From positions 18,341,401-18,405,400 of the forward strand of contig OY987299.1 of assembly GCA_963920635.1 (NCBI GenBank): a DNA stretch of 64,000 nt. The letters run 5' to 3'. The notes beneath the pieces were generated by a model, which saw only the letters and a program-made list of their open reading frames with translations, searched no databases and had not been told where the DNA came from. The stretch is from Pseudeuparius sepicola (taxonomy: Eukaryota; Arthropoda; Insecta; Coleoptera; Anthribidae). The position numbers and the translations under genes are program-made. Position 1 is the first letter of the stretch, and each line of letters starts with the position of its first letter. Shown in pieces: positions 11,909-22,450 of this stretch.

Positions 11909-12637
11909 ATGGTGAACAAATGTGTGTACCTACCGGGCTGTCCCGGTAGTAGTGAAAAGGTACACACTTTAAAGTTTCCTAAGTGCGATAACTTCCGTAC
12001 TCAGTGGATTCAGGCTATTCACAGGGAGAATTTTCAAGTTTCATCACACACTGTCGTGAGTATTTACCTAAATAAATCTAAAATCAGAATGTTTCGTTGT
12101 CCTCACTCTTCGAGAGGCTTAAATATTAAACAATATCTGCTTCTGTACGACTAGCTATTCTCATAATACTTTCGATCAAAATAGCTACACCTACATGGGT
12201 ATGTATAGTTCAGTATTAATTTAAACAGCAAAAAAAAACCGAGTCGGAAAATGCTTTGTAATTTGTAAACGACATGTTCAGAAATTTGCAGCTGTATAGC
12301 GGCGGCTTGTTTTACCCTTGTTTATGAGACATAAACAAGGGTTTTACCGACTAGAGACTAGAGTTTTGTTTGCTATTTCAAAATGGGATGACGAATATTG
12401 CCATGCCCTCATGCCCCATTTTACATTAGGTATACCTCATGCCCCATTTTACATTAGGTATACCTATTATAATTGTCTTATTACTAATATACTCACAAAC
12501 ATTCCCTTTCTTTATTGCAGGTTTGTCACAAGCATTTTTCGAAATCCGATATTTTGCATACTACCGGTGCAGTAGACTGGAAGACTGGACAAGTGATTAC
12601 AGCACCTCTGGACAAACCTCGTTTCCATTTATCGTAA
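11909..12637 (+). CDS. Small THAP zinc-finger protein, two exons
   Basis: Exon 1 (11909-12055) encodes a THAP N-terminus: MVNKCVYLPGCPG, then FPK and RTQWIQAIHRENF. A consensus donor GTGAGT follows at 12056, and the intron ends TTCTTTATTGCAG at 12520. Exon 2 (12521-12637) continues in phase 0 as VCHKHFSKSDI and ends at a TAA. The join restores the C...C...C-x2-H zinc ligands of the THAP DNA-binding fold (C5, C11, then CHKH), plus W33 and the HF pair. The 87-residue product stops before the AVPxIF-type motif that normally closes the domain. AATAAA lies at about 12705. THAP domains occur in host regulators and in P-element-like transposases; the flanking repeats favour a transposon-derived or exapted fragment. 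Exon structure is strong; functionality is unknown. Confidence 0.7.
12314..12342. repeat. Intronic hairpin (ACCCTTGTTTATG / CATAAACAAGGGT)
   Basis: A perfect 13-bp inverted repeat with a tiny loop inside the THAP intron. ACCCTTGTTTATG also occurs near 47567. Confidence 0.6.
12409..12468 (+). repeat. Tandem duplication of a 28-bp unit
   Basis: Two adjacent identical copies of a 28-bp unit containing GCCCCATTTTACATTAGG, inside the THAP intron. It looks recent. Confidence 0.8.
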
Positions 12638-12690
12638 TTAATTTTCTTTCAATTTTGTAACTGGTCAAAACTTTGTTTCTTTCACATTTT

Positions 12691-12965
12691 CTGTATTTTC
12701 ATGAAATAAACATTATCATAAACATTATAATTAAACATGTTCATTAAAATGTGTGTTTCTATGTCTTTCTCTCTATATATAGAATTTGATACACAAAGCT
12801 GATAAATTTGGTACATATTTAATCAATTTTTCAAATCTTCCATTGGGTTTAAAAGATGTGTTTACTCGGCTTCTTAAGCGTGACGTCACCACAGCTTAAT
12901 ACTGTGACGTCACTATGTTGTTGTTTGGCTTTAGGCTTTAGTAGAGGCGGTGTTGGTTAGATCCC
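12691..12965 (+). repeat. Dispersed repeat, copy A
   Basis: Shares ATGTTCATTAAAATGTGTGT, TCTATGTCTTTCTCTC, AAAAGATGTGTTTACTCGGC and TTGGCTTTAGTAGAGG with 13725-13912. It carries extra GTGACGTCAC elements between. It lies just 3' of the THAP unit, so the poly(A) region of that unit may be derived from it. Confidence 0.75.
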
Positions 12966-13129
12966 TGCATGGATTTTTAAGGTGGATGCTGGGACTATAG
13001 ACTGACGTAACGTATAACGGCAACGCAAACGTAAAAAGTAAGGAGTTGAAATTGAAATGAATAAAACAAGAGGAGGCACTGACGTAGACGTATATTCGTG
13101 TAATATTAATTCTAATAAAATTAGGTCAG

Positions 13130-13280
13130 GGTGTCCCAGTTAACGTGATAAACCAGATTTGCTTGGCAATTTTAAAGATAAATTGATGGTTTAAGAACCA
13201 AACTGGTGTAGAATTTTCAGAGAAATTCGATTGTGACGTCAAATTTAATATACAGGGTGTTGTTAAAAAGTTATTTTAAA
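13130..13280. other. Unpaired transposon-like ends
   Basis: Contains CAGGGTGTCCCAGTTAACG near 13129 and TACAGGGTGTTGTTAAAAAG near 13252, the sort of terminus seen at many inverted-repeat elements in this window. I find no reciprocal arm, so the boundaries are undefined. Confidence 0.35.
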
Positions 13281-13724
13281 AAATACCGTTTTCCAAAAAA
13301 TTGGGAATGTTAGTAATGAGTAACAGAAAAGTGTCAGTTTTTATTTCTGTTAATTAATAATTAATATAGTATACAAGTCTTTAGTTACATAACTCTTGAC
13401 ACACTATTCAAATTATTCGCAATCTAAACTGGAAGATGCGAGTCTAATAATATGAGATATCTCTATTAGGAACACTGGGGTGTCTCATATTGAGAATTCG
13501 ATACATACATATGCATTATAAAACTACCCTAATTATAAAATAATTTTAGCCCGGTAGCCAGTGACAAATTTTTGTTAGTCATTTCCTCTCGGCCGATAAT
13601 TCGTAAAATGCTTTATTCATTTATGTTACGAAGCATCGTGAACGTCAGCTCAGTTGGGTACCATTATTGGTGTTGGGCAGGGGTACCCTCCCATACACGT
13701 AAAAAAAATGTATTTTCAATCATC

Positions 13725-13912
13725 ATGTTCATTAAAATGTGTGTTTCTATGTCTTTCTCTCTATACCTAGAATTTGATATACAAAGCTGATAAAATTGGT
13801 AATGTATTTTTCAAATCTTCCCTTGGTTTTAAAAGATGTGTTTACTCGGCCTCTTAAGCGTGACATCACGCTGTTGTTCATTGGCTTTAGTAGAGGTGGT
13901 GTTGAATTCAGC
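13725..13912 (+). repeat. Dispersed repeat, copy B
   Basis: Direct copy of 12691-12965 with an internal deletion. It ends with GGCTTTAGTAGAGGTGGTG and then diverges. No conserved ORF. Confidence 0.75.
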
Positions 13913-14927
13913 TCGATTGGCCTAATAGTTCGGAAAAATTGCATAAAAACCAAAATTATTTTTCAGCTTTAAAACCCTGTACATAGAAAGGGGATCCGGA
14001 TAAAACATAAGATTGGCACAATCGCTCTATTGTGACGTCAGCTATTCAGATCTGTAAGTACTATTATTAATAATTCACCCTGTATAACACCCTTTTTTTC
14101 ATAAACATGTATCGCAACGATGCCGTTGGCTGATTCTTAAGGGTTTCTGTGGCTTCATGAACAGCTAGTTGGTTTGTTGGATTCTATATGTGTGATGGGT
14201 AAACTATAGGTACCCACCACAAGTAACATGCAACTCAATTGATTTAGAAAACATACGTTACATTATAAATTTAGCCTAAGTAACCTTACTGTGATATGTA
14301 ATTAACTTTTAAATAAAGTATTAAAAGAAAAAAATATATTTTGATTTACTAAGAATATCCGCAAATGGAAACTAAGCCTACATAATAGCAATTGCCAAAC
14401 CTCCCCCGCACAAGTATACGCTTGCTTCTTGCTTCTGGGGCTAATAGCTAAATACATGCGATGAAGGTCATTATTAAAGTAGTGGGGAAATGATGCCAAC
14501 AAATTGTTTTACTGATAATTAGTAATAGGAAGTATATTATACAGATAGGTTTCTAGATTATTTTATGGGCTATATAAATGCTTTTATGTTCACTAATGTG
14601 ATGATGTGTGCGATGCAATTTAAGTTAAAAGTTAAGTGCAACATTACTTTTAAAAAGGAAACTTTAGTTTAGTTTAGTCGATATATCGACGAATAGAGTA
14701 TTTGACAAGATTTTTAGTTGGTCTAAAGTCGTAGGTAATCAGTTTATAGTTTATGCACCAACATAACACGTAATAAGTGAAACAACGGCTTTTAACCATT
14801 ATTTATTCATGATAATTAAAGACGAAGTTGTATAATTTTCTTCAGGCTGAAATCTACAATTTCGTCGTTTTATTGTCTAGAACGCCAAACGTGGCAACCT
14901 CTGTGCCTGTCAGGAGGAACGGCATTG
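13913..14927. other. AT-rich stretch, no gene seen
   Basis: No coding or RNA feature supported. GTCGATATATCGAC near 14677 is a short palindrome. Confidence 0.5.
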
Positions 14928-15185
14928 CAATGTTGCCGGTGCCCGCAAATTTTACTTTTCTATTCAAATGTCTCCAGCTTGCCTATGAATATCTATTAGT
15001 TAATTTATTGCAACCTTTGACCTTTAACTAATGCAATTGCATGCAAATATGTTTTCACATAAATACTTTTTTCATTACGAATGGGTTTTGTGTGTGGACT
15101 CCTCTATATAGCAAAATGGTGTCTGCGCTGGAAACTATATCCTTCATCTCTGTAAGGTGACACTTTGGTTAAAGTATGTGTATAT
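14928..15185 (+). repeat. Dispersed repeat, copy 1 (partner at 23940-24205)
   Basis: Shares TTCTATTCAAATGTCTCCAG, CTTGCCTAT, TTTAACTAATGCAA, CACATAAATACTTTTTT, CTCCTCTATA, GCAAAATGGTGTCTG and GACACTTTGGTTAAA with 23940-24205 in the same orientation. No conserved reading frame. Confidence 0.75.
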
Positions 15186-15230
15186 TATGATAATAATAAT
15201 GATAATAAAATAATGATAATAATAATGCGG
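15180..15230 (+). repeat. AAT/GAT microsatellite
   Basis: Imperfect run of GATAATAATAATGATAATAA units. Confidence 0.7.
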
Positions 15231-15287
15231 AAATATTAGTGCAGAAAATTTGTCAGATAATAGTTAATGTAATAATTAAAGAAAAAA

Positions 15288-15488
15288 AGGTCAGCTGCTC
15301 GGTCAGCTGGCTGTAAGGTGGTGGACTATACGTCAGCTGCTCATACGAATATGAAAAAAGATAAACAATTTTCAGTGATTTCCTCTCGGTTGAAAATTTG
15401 TCAGTTGGTATTCTTAGATGTTTGTTTAAATAAAAAAAAGTCAGCTGGCTGTATGTGTCGGAGGAAAGGTTGTCGTCAGCTGACGCAG
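15288..15488. promoter_or_regulatory. Cluster of five GTCAGCTG (E-box CAGCTG) sites
   Basis: GTCAGCTG occurs five times within about 200 bp, three as GTCAGCTG(G/C)CT or close variants. CAGCTG is the palindromic core recognised by many bHLH factors. There is no adjacent gene, so a regulatory role is inference; a decayed tandem repeat is the alternative. Confidence 0.3.
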
Positions 15489-15520
15489 TGAAAGGCGTGG
15501 CGCGGAAGCCGCTCGCTTAT

Positions 15521-15650
15521 ACAGGGTGAGTCAGAATGTATAGTAAATACTTTAAAGCGGTGTTTGGCAGGTGGTTTTAAGGGGGGTCTTTCATATAAAA
15601 TTTTTCGATTTGGGCTTTCCTTGTCAAGTTATTCGGGTCTACTGGGTGAC
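15521..15650. mobile_element. Mariner-like terminus and subterminal sequence
   Basis: Begins ACAGGGTGAGTCAGAATG. It probably represents the 3' end of the same element as the transposase pseudogene at 17361-17965 (minus strand), the two being separated by the inserted inverted-repeat element. No matching opposite terminus was found beyond 17965. Confidence 0.4.
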
Positions 15651-17360
15651 CCAAAAGTATTTTTTTTATTTATATCTCAATAACGGCGCTACTTAAAAAT
15701 TTTAAATTTGGTATGTGTTATTATCTACTTACTTGAAGACGCCTTAGGGTAGTTTATTCATTTACACAGTGGCCTAAAAAAGGGTAAAAACTAACAACCC
15801 CTATTAATTTTTTTGCTCAAACTTTTTTGAGGTTATGTTTTTGGTCTTGCAGGTCCATCATTTCAGTGTATCTTTTCATTTTGCAACAAAAATGTACTCT
15901 TGTTTCATAACGATAAAATCAACCGTTTACGTTGAAATTGGCAAAACGTGCCGCAAAACACCTGTTAACTTCAACATTCGAAACATAACATTTTTACCTA
16001 CCGCTTTCAAACGTTACACGTCGACTGTACCATTTAAACTGAGAAAAAAATTCCTATGAACAATGTACCAAAACTTATTAGCTTTTAAAATGGAAACTTT
16101 TGCTCTATTAAGGTCGGCGTGTAAAACGCCCTGTTCCCCAAGTAATAATATACAGTATATATGTAAGTAGGTGGTCAGTGCTTGGAGAGTTATTCTCCTA
16201 TCAGAAATTTTTGCGTGTGCTTTTTAACAATATTTAAAATAGTAATAAGGGGTATTAATTAATTAATTAGGGATTAATTAATTAATTAAAAAATTTAAAA
16301 TATTAAAATAACCTAAACTACTCTTAAATTTGTTGTTGTGGGTTTACAGTGTCATTCATCTTCGTCGTTAGCTTCTATAAAATGTCTAGGTCTTTTGTGA
16401 GGTAGTCTATGGTCGATTTCATATGTACGTGCGTCCGTGAGTAGTCTGTTTGGGTGATTGGGTATAATAGTCTCGTATATTTTCCTCGCGTGCGTCCTTA
16501 TGTATTGAGTCACTGTCGGTATGTTTAAGTCGTTGTGTATAGTCCTATTTGATACATACCATTCCGCGCCTACGGCCATACGGAGACACTTATTTTGTAT
16601 AACCTGAACTCTGTTTATTTGCGATTTTGCTGCGAAACACCAGGCAGGGCACGCGTACAACAAGGAGGGTCTTAACACCTGAGTGTAAATTAAAATTTTG
16701 TTTTGGACATCTAGCTTCGAGTCTCTTGCCAACATTGAAAATAACTTTGAGATAGCTTCCTTAGCCATTCTTATCCGACTATCTATATGAGAATGCCACG
16801 TCAATCTCTTATCTAGAGTTAACCCTAAATAGACAACCTTATCGCTCCACTCTACGGGGATGTTATTGAGATGGATTGAATTTAACAAAATTTGAACACC
16901 CTATCTCAAGAAAACCAATGCTGTTTTGACCAATTTCCAATGGGTATTCTAATTTCCTAATTTTGAATGTACAGTCGATCTGTAACGTTTGAAAGCGGTA
17001 GGTAAAAATGTTATGTTTCGAATGTTGAAGTTAACAGGTGTTTTGGCGCACGTTTTGCCAATTTCAACGCAAACTGTTGATTTTATCGTTATGAAACAAG
17101 AGTACACTTTTGTTGCAAAATGAAAAGATACACTGAAATGATGGACCTGCAAGACCAAAAAGATAACCTCAAAAAAGTTTGAGCAAAAAAATTAATAGGG
17201 GTTGTTAGTTTTTACCCTTTTTTAGGGCGCTGCGTAAATGAATAAACTACCCTAAGACGTGTCTTCCAGTAAGTAGATAACACATAGGTACCAAATTTTA
17301 AATTTTTAAGTAGCGCCGTTATTGAGATCTAAATAAAAAAATACTTTTGGGTCACCCTGT
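15651..17360. mobile_element. Inverted-repeat element (1.7 kb) enclosing a LINE fragment
   Basis: The left end CTGGGTGACCCAAAAGTA pairs with TACTTTTGGGTCACCCTG at the right. The arms are about 400 bp each (15651-16060 with 16945-17360) and highly similar, sharing GGTCTTGCAGGTCCATCA, AACACCTGTTAACTTCAAC and ACCGCTTTCAAACGTTA. The LINE fragment 16352-16888 occupies the middle. Mirror-image ORFs (15835-16059 plus, 16949-17158 minus) are products of the arms and not judged coding. Confidence 0.8.
16352..16888 (-). pseudogene. LINE reverse transcriptase C-terminus (5'-truncated)
   Basis: 178 codons typical of the region after the reverse transcriptase domain of jockey-type non-LTR ORF2: VVYLGLTLDKRLTWHSHI, then LIYTQVLRPSLLYACPAWCF and a C-terminal KCLRMAVGA stretch, ending at a stop. 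The catalytic YxDD portion is absent because the copy is truncated at about 16890. An AT-rich ATTAATTA tail region follows at 16255-16290. It lies inside the inverted-repeat element, so it probably inserted there after that element formed. Confidence 0.8.
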
Positions 17361-17965
17361 TGACCAGGTACAAAGTTCCGTTTAGCCGTCCTTCAAAAAT
17401 ACGTGGTCCAACAACGTGGAAAATGGCTGTCTCGTACTTCATGCAGATTTTTATCTGCCCAGAGACATGATTATTATTTTTGTGCACATTAAAAATCCCT
17501 TCTCGGGTAAATGCGGCCTCATCTGCCCATAAAACATTTTTGTCAAAATTATCATTTGCAGTACAGTTTTGCTTATACCATTCACAAAACTCTACTCTTC
17601 TGGGCAAATCTTCCTCTTTGAGAGCCTGAACTTTTTGTACATGATAAGGATGTAAAACCTTGAACTTTCAAAGTGTGGAAAACAGTCATGTGCGCGAAAT
17701 GTCGAATCTAGCGGCCAATCTTCCTGTGCTCGTTCAATTGCCTCTAAAATTTGAGTTTCTAAGTATCTTACTCGAGCGGTTTGTTCACAGCCATTATCTT
17801 GCCTTTGGTGTCCAAATTTTCTAAACTCTCTTAACCTTTGGACAATTTTAACAAAAATTCGCACATTTCAAGTGTTCCTTTCTGGAAATTCTTAGTGATA
17901 CATTCTCTGCGCGGCCATTGCCACCCGTTCTAACAAAAAATATGCTCTCGGCCATCTTTTATCAC
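17361..17965 (-). pseudogene. DUF4817/mariner-like transposase remnant
   Basis: Reading from 17965 downward: a DUF4817-type helix-turn-helix end (EFPERNT, then VRIFVKIVQRLREF) interrupted by two in-frame stops. Then come the linker LHPYHVQKVQALKEEDLPRR (in a shifted frame) and the first catalytic block VLWADEAAFTREGIFNVHKN. The frame ends where the inverted-repeat element 15651-17360 begins, and the second and third catalytic blocks are missing. Same family as 39325-40625 and 59956-60329. Dead copy. Confidence 0.8.
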
Positions 17966-18278
17966 CTACCACAGTCAATGCGTAAACACTTTTTTTCTAC
18001 TCCTATGCTACTAACATACCTATTAAGCGACGGTTTAGGTTATAAGTAAGTGCATTGTTACGAACACTGATACGTAATGACTGGCACGTAATAAAAAAAT
18101 TACGTATCTGTTCTTAATTAAAACGCAATTATCACGGGTGCCTTGTTAGCGCGACATCCGCGTCACCATAGCAACTAACCAACATACTAATTGTTGCCTG
18201 TCAGATAATCAGAAGTATAGTTTATCTATTATAATAGTTTTTCTTTCGTCGAGGAAAAATTATAATTCAAAACTCGAG

Positions 18279-18372
18279 TTGTAAGCTTATTATATACTCG
18301 TGGAATTACAGCACTCGCCCCTGCGCGGCTCGTGCGCAACTTTTCCACTCATACGTAATAAGCTGTTTACAA
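18279..18372. repeat. Imperfect inverted repeat
   Basis: GTTGTAAGCTTATTATATAC, CTCGTGGAA at the left pairs with TTCCACTCATACGTAATAAG, CTGTTTACAAC at the right, around a GC-rich loop (GCCCCTGCGCGGCTCGTGCG). Possibly a small MITE. Confidence 0.5.
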
Positions 18373-20242
18373 CTCTCGCTATGTAATATACTATTACACG
18401 ACACTAATAAGGGCGCCACGGGCGCATTCTGGCAACGTCGACGCGCGCATAGCATGACAGTCGCTTGCGAACCAGCAGCACTAAAAAAGTTTCTTAGTAT
18501 AAGAGCCAGTTTGACATATTTTTGGAGATTTAAACAGAATCTTTTTAAAACATAAACTTCATAGGGTTCTTGTTGTTGGGGTCAAATCAAAACCTACCGC
18601 CAGTTAAAATTTATGTACTAATCAAACTTGCATCCTCTATTACCTACTCTTGTGCATTTTTGTAGCACGAAACGAGGGAAGTTTCTTCGTGACTTTTTGA
18701 AGCGTTTAAAGTTTGACTGAAACCTGAAACCAGTTTATTTGGATATCGATATCGACCTCAGGATGTATTATCGTAATAAATTAACTACGAAAAAATCAAA
18801 TTAGGCAAAAAAAAGCGATTACGTACCTCTATGTTACTTCCCGAGATCTACTGTAGAGTCTCTGCAACACAGAATGGCAAGGCACTCAATCGTACCCTGT
18901 CGGAAGAGCTTGGTATTTGAATCAAGCGGCATAATGCGTTCGGCGATATAGCACGATTCCCAGTAATTTATCGATACAAGTTCGACCGCCTGGCATAATA
19001 TACGATCGAGTTTTTAGCATAATTGTAATTGCTTTCTTATTTTATGTCTTTGTGAAGTATGGAGATATACGCATCAAGTACTTCCTGTGGTAGGTACCTA
19101 CTATTACCATAAATCTACATACGCGCTCTCAACAATACGTACCACCTAGACAGATTAATGTTGCTGTCTTGTTACCCGAGAGAAATAATTAGTATTGAGT
19201 TATCGGTGGGCAATTAAGAATCCAGGAATCTTGTTCCAGACATGCAACGATTGCAAAAGTGTAGGCAGTGGTATACAGGGGAGGGGGCAAAGGGGGCAAT
19301 TGCCCCCCGGAGCTGTCGAGATAAACGAGATTTGTAATATCAAAATTAATAATACCAACAATTATATACTCCTGGCCTAATCTGAAAATGCAGTGAACAT
19401 CACACTTCTACAATTTGTTACTGGTTTCATCTTGTCTCCTGGAAATTAAAACCTGTGCAGTAGATTTGAGAACGCGCCGCCGTATATTATTATGCACACA
19501 CTCCGTCGGTCGCAGCGCGTAACCGTAAATTAGGCAAAACAACCTACTAAACATATTTTGCACAATAATTACAGTGTGCACCGCCACGTCAGAAATTTCA
19601 AAACTGAAAATTTTAAAAATTTATATTAGAAACAATATTAGCGAAAACCGACTGAATGGGTTAACACTCCTTTATAGTGTACCTACCCTGAAATACCCAT
19701 ATACAGGGTGGAACTGAACTGATGGTCAAAAATGAAACCACGTATTCTTGGAGTCAAAATAAGGGCACTTCTTCATATATTTTTTTCTCCTAGGGGCATA
19801 GTTTTTTTATACAGAACGTAGAAGTTTGGAGAAAAATACACATATTTCTTAGTATCTCTAGAAGTATACGAGATACTTTCTTCAAACTTGGCCTGTCACA
19901 TGAGCAGATGAGCCGTCACAATTAAGGTTGACATGAAGCTTCTGAGGCTCCCAGTTGCGAAGATACAGGGTGTTATTAAAATTAATTAGTTCAGAAAAAT
20001 ATGAATACCCTGTATAATCGCATTTTTTAAATTTGTTTTGAGTGGCGAATAGAATAGTTAACAAAAAGTATCTCTTAGTATTTTTTCATATTCGCAGCTT
20101 TCGGAGAATAAATCTTCCTCCTTTCTCAAAGATCATGCCACGTCAAACTGAACTGTTCGACGGCTGGCCACTTGTGCAGCGAAATGCGGTGGATAGGTGT
20201 GCCATAATTTCACAGATCTTAGGATATATACTTTTTTTATAT
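18373..20242. other. No gene; several worn repeat ends
   Basis: No gene supported. GGGGGCAATTGCCCCCC near 19292 is a palindromic hAT-like end. ACAGGGTGGAACTGAAC near 19703 and ACAGGGTGTTATTAAAA near 19966 are mariner-like ends. A segment near 20097-20130 is the inverted match of 8833-8865. The ORFs at 19195 and 20042 have no recognisable features. Confidence 0.45.
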
Positions 20243-20605
20243 ATTTTATATTTATTTATTTATTTATTTATTTACAGCTATTTACAGCTATAACAATAAA
20301 TGTACAATCTTGGATTCTAATTACTAGCTTACAACTATAACTAAAAACCACTCAAGTGAGAGACGGGGGAAGCGCGCCTAAGCAAAACTATGCTTGTACT
20401 GCATGCGTCCCCAATCTCAGGCCTAAGACATAAATTTGTACAAGTATGACATAAGTTTGCAGGCATAACGCAAGCAGATCTTAGAAACATTGATAGTGTT
20501 CTTATAGTACTTTAGGGAGTTGGGAGCAAGGAGAAGAGAAAAAGAAAGCAGAAAGTATCAAAACTTTTGGTAAGTAGGTACTAATAACGTCATCGTTTTC
20601 AGGAG

Positions 20606-21145
20606 TCATAAGTTCATTGACTCAATTATATTTTTCCAGTTTTCTATCAAATATATCTTTATGGCGGTCTTGTAGATTTTAAGTCGATTTATTTGTTTTA
20701 GGTTTTGAGGTAATAGATTATATATTTTCGGGCCTAGGAAAAAGATGAAGCGTTGGGCATGGCTCGTATTGCACAAAGGTAGGTCGACCGATAAATTTGC
20801 AATGAATCTTGTTTGTTTCACCTTATTTACTCCTTTATAACGGGAATTATTGTGAAACATCCATACCAGTATTTGATATAGATAGAGATTTCTTATATTC
20901 ATTATTTTGGGCTTTTTAAAAATAATTTTGATAAGACTATTTTGTGTTGTTTGTAGGATGTGTATCACGTTATTATAAGCTCCACCCCATACAACTATAC
21001 AGTACCTTAATATTGATTCTACTAGCGAGTTATAGACTGTTAAAATTGTATTTATATCCATTATATTTCTAAGTTCATAGAATTTATAAAATATTTTTCG
21101 TATCCTCTCTACTAAGCAGATCACACGATCTCTACCTTGGCACAA
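20606..21145 (-). pseudogene. LINE ORF2 C-terminal region
   Basis: About 170 codons typical of the end of non-LTR ORF2: LTVYNSLVESILRYCIVVWG, then LQTTQNSLIKIIFKK and a C-terminal FFLGPKIYNLLP. It lacks the upstream polymerase motifs, which were removed by the internal deletion. Confidence 0.75.
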
Positions 21146-21480
21146 AGACCATCCCTAATATAAATTAACACTCCATCATTTTGATTATATGTTGACTGAT
21201 TATGATAAGCAGTGAAACCCTTTATATCAAATCGACTCACATCTATGATAGACCAAACCTCAGATAGCACTATTACATCAATTGAGCTCTTTATATCTTC
21301 TAAATACACGCATAACTGATCGAAGTTTTTATTAATACTTCGAATGTTAAAGTTAATAATTGCCAGTTCCCTCCTCTCCTGCTCTGTTGATCTGTCTCTA
21401 CCTAAAAAATCCTGCATGCAAACATAACTTAATGTATTAATTTCTTTAGTATTATCAATTTCATTTAGAATTTCTAGCAT
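21121..21480 (-). pseudogene. LINE ORF2 endonuclease N-terminus
   Basis: INFNIRSINKNFDQL and IDVIVLSEVW match the opening of the exonuclease/endonuclease/phosphatase fold of LINE ORF2 (N and E metal-site blocks). The frame ends after about 119 codons at the deletion junction, so no complete nuclease is encoded. Confidence 0.75.
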
Positions 21481-21722
21481 ATAAAGAATGACCAGTTATA
21501 TTTCTTTGCTCCCAATTTACAGTGAGCCCATTATTAATATAATAATACGATACCAAAATGAGAATAAGAATAGTATATCCTATCTATATAGATATTATTA
21601 GGTTAATATAACTGTTGACATTATTTATTCCTAATATTGAATTGAAATTGAAAACTAAGACAAGAGTGAAAATACAAATAAACCAGATTCAATTGAAGCT
21701 CATGTATGAAACACAGGAAAGA

Positions 21723-22440
21723 TTAGTCGAAGATATTGTAGTAATCAGCTCTGTTCCTCATAACGTGTACCTCATTGTTAACTTTAACCAGAATCCTGCC
21801 GGCGTCTGTCCAGACGTCCCTTGATGATGTCTTCTGTATTGCTAGGTTCATAATATCCACTCTTGTCTTCGTCAGATCTTCACGTATAACGACTCCAGTT
21901 CCCTTCAATAGTTTCTTCTTTGTGTAAATTCGCATCTTTGCCTTGTAGAAATATTTTCGCAAATATTCCACGCCCCTTGCTATCTCTCACTTTTCCTCCA
22001 ATTCTATAGCATGTTTCAATTTCTTGTTCACGCAGAGAGATGGAAAGTTTTGAATTGAAAAACTGTATAAGCTCCGCTTTCAAATCTTCATGATGCTTTT
22101 CATTAAAGTTGAAAATTCGTATATTATTTTTCCTTGAAATCTGTTCCAGATGATCCAACTTATTATCTAATTCCTCTATTTGTTTATTCAAGTCACATAC
22201 AGTTGTCTCAAGTTTGTTCACTCTTTCTTCCAATTTATTCTTCTGATCTAGGATATCCTTCTTTATTGTACTTATCTTTTTATCAAGGGCATCAAATCTT
22301 TTTTCTATAGTATTGTTCACTGCTGCCGATACGATCGCTGATATATTTTGTACAAATTCATCGTTCTTGAGAATGTCCTTTATTGCCCTGGATACACACT
22401 CCTTTATTTCTTCTTTTATTTCGCGTGTTGCGTAAATAGT
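21723..22440 (-). pseudogene. LINE ORF1 protein, coiled coil plus RRM-like region, frameshifted
   Basis: The frame opens upstream without an ATG (…YATREIKEEIKECVSRAIKD near 22430), then shows a strong heptad coiled coil (KLEERVNKLETTVCDLNKQI, EELDNKLDHLEQISRKNNI), an RRM-like RIFNF block and CYRIGGKV. One frameshift near 21960 moves the reading to …GTGVVIREDLTKTR and the end at 21723. Such proteins are the RNA-binding chaperones of LINEs. Confidence 0.75.
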
Positions 22441-22450
22441 TATAATCGAT

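Larger units (their letters stand above)
20243..22450 (-). mobile_element. Internally deleted LINE (non-LTR retrotransposon)
   Basis: On the minus strand the order is ORF1 (22440-21723), the endonuclease N-terminus (21480-21125), the ORF2 C-terminus (21145-20606), a 3' UTR, then a tail of TAAATA/TAAA repeats (about 20250-20274). The reverse transcriptase core is missing: endonuclease sequence joins directly to the ORF2 tail near 21125-21145. The individual parts are listed separately. Confidence 0.8.

Noticed and set aside
15835..17158. Paired ORFs beginning (V/L)LQVHHFSVSFHFATK on opposite strands
   Set aside because: Products of the inverted arms of the 1.7-kb element; not conserved beyond arm identity.
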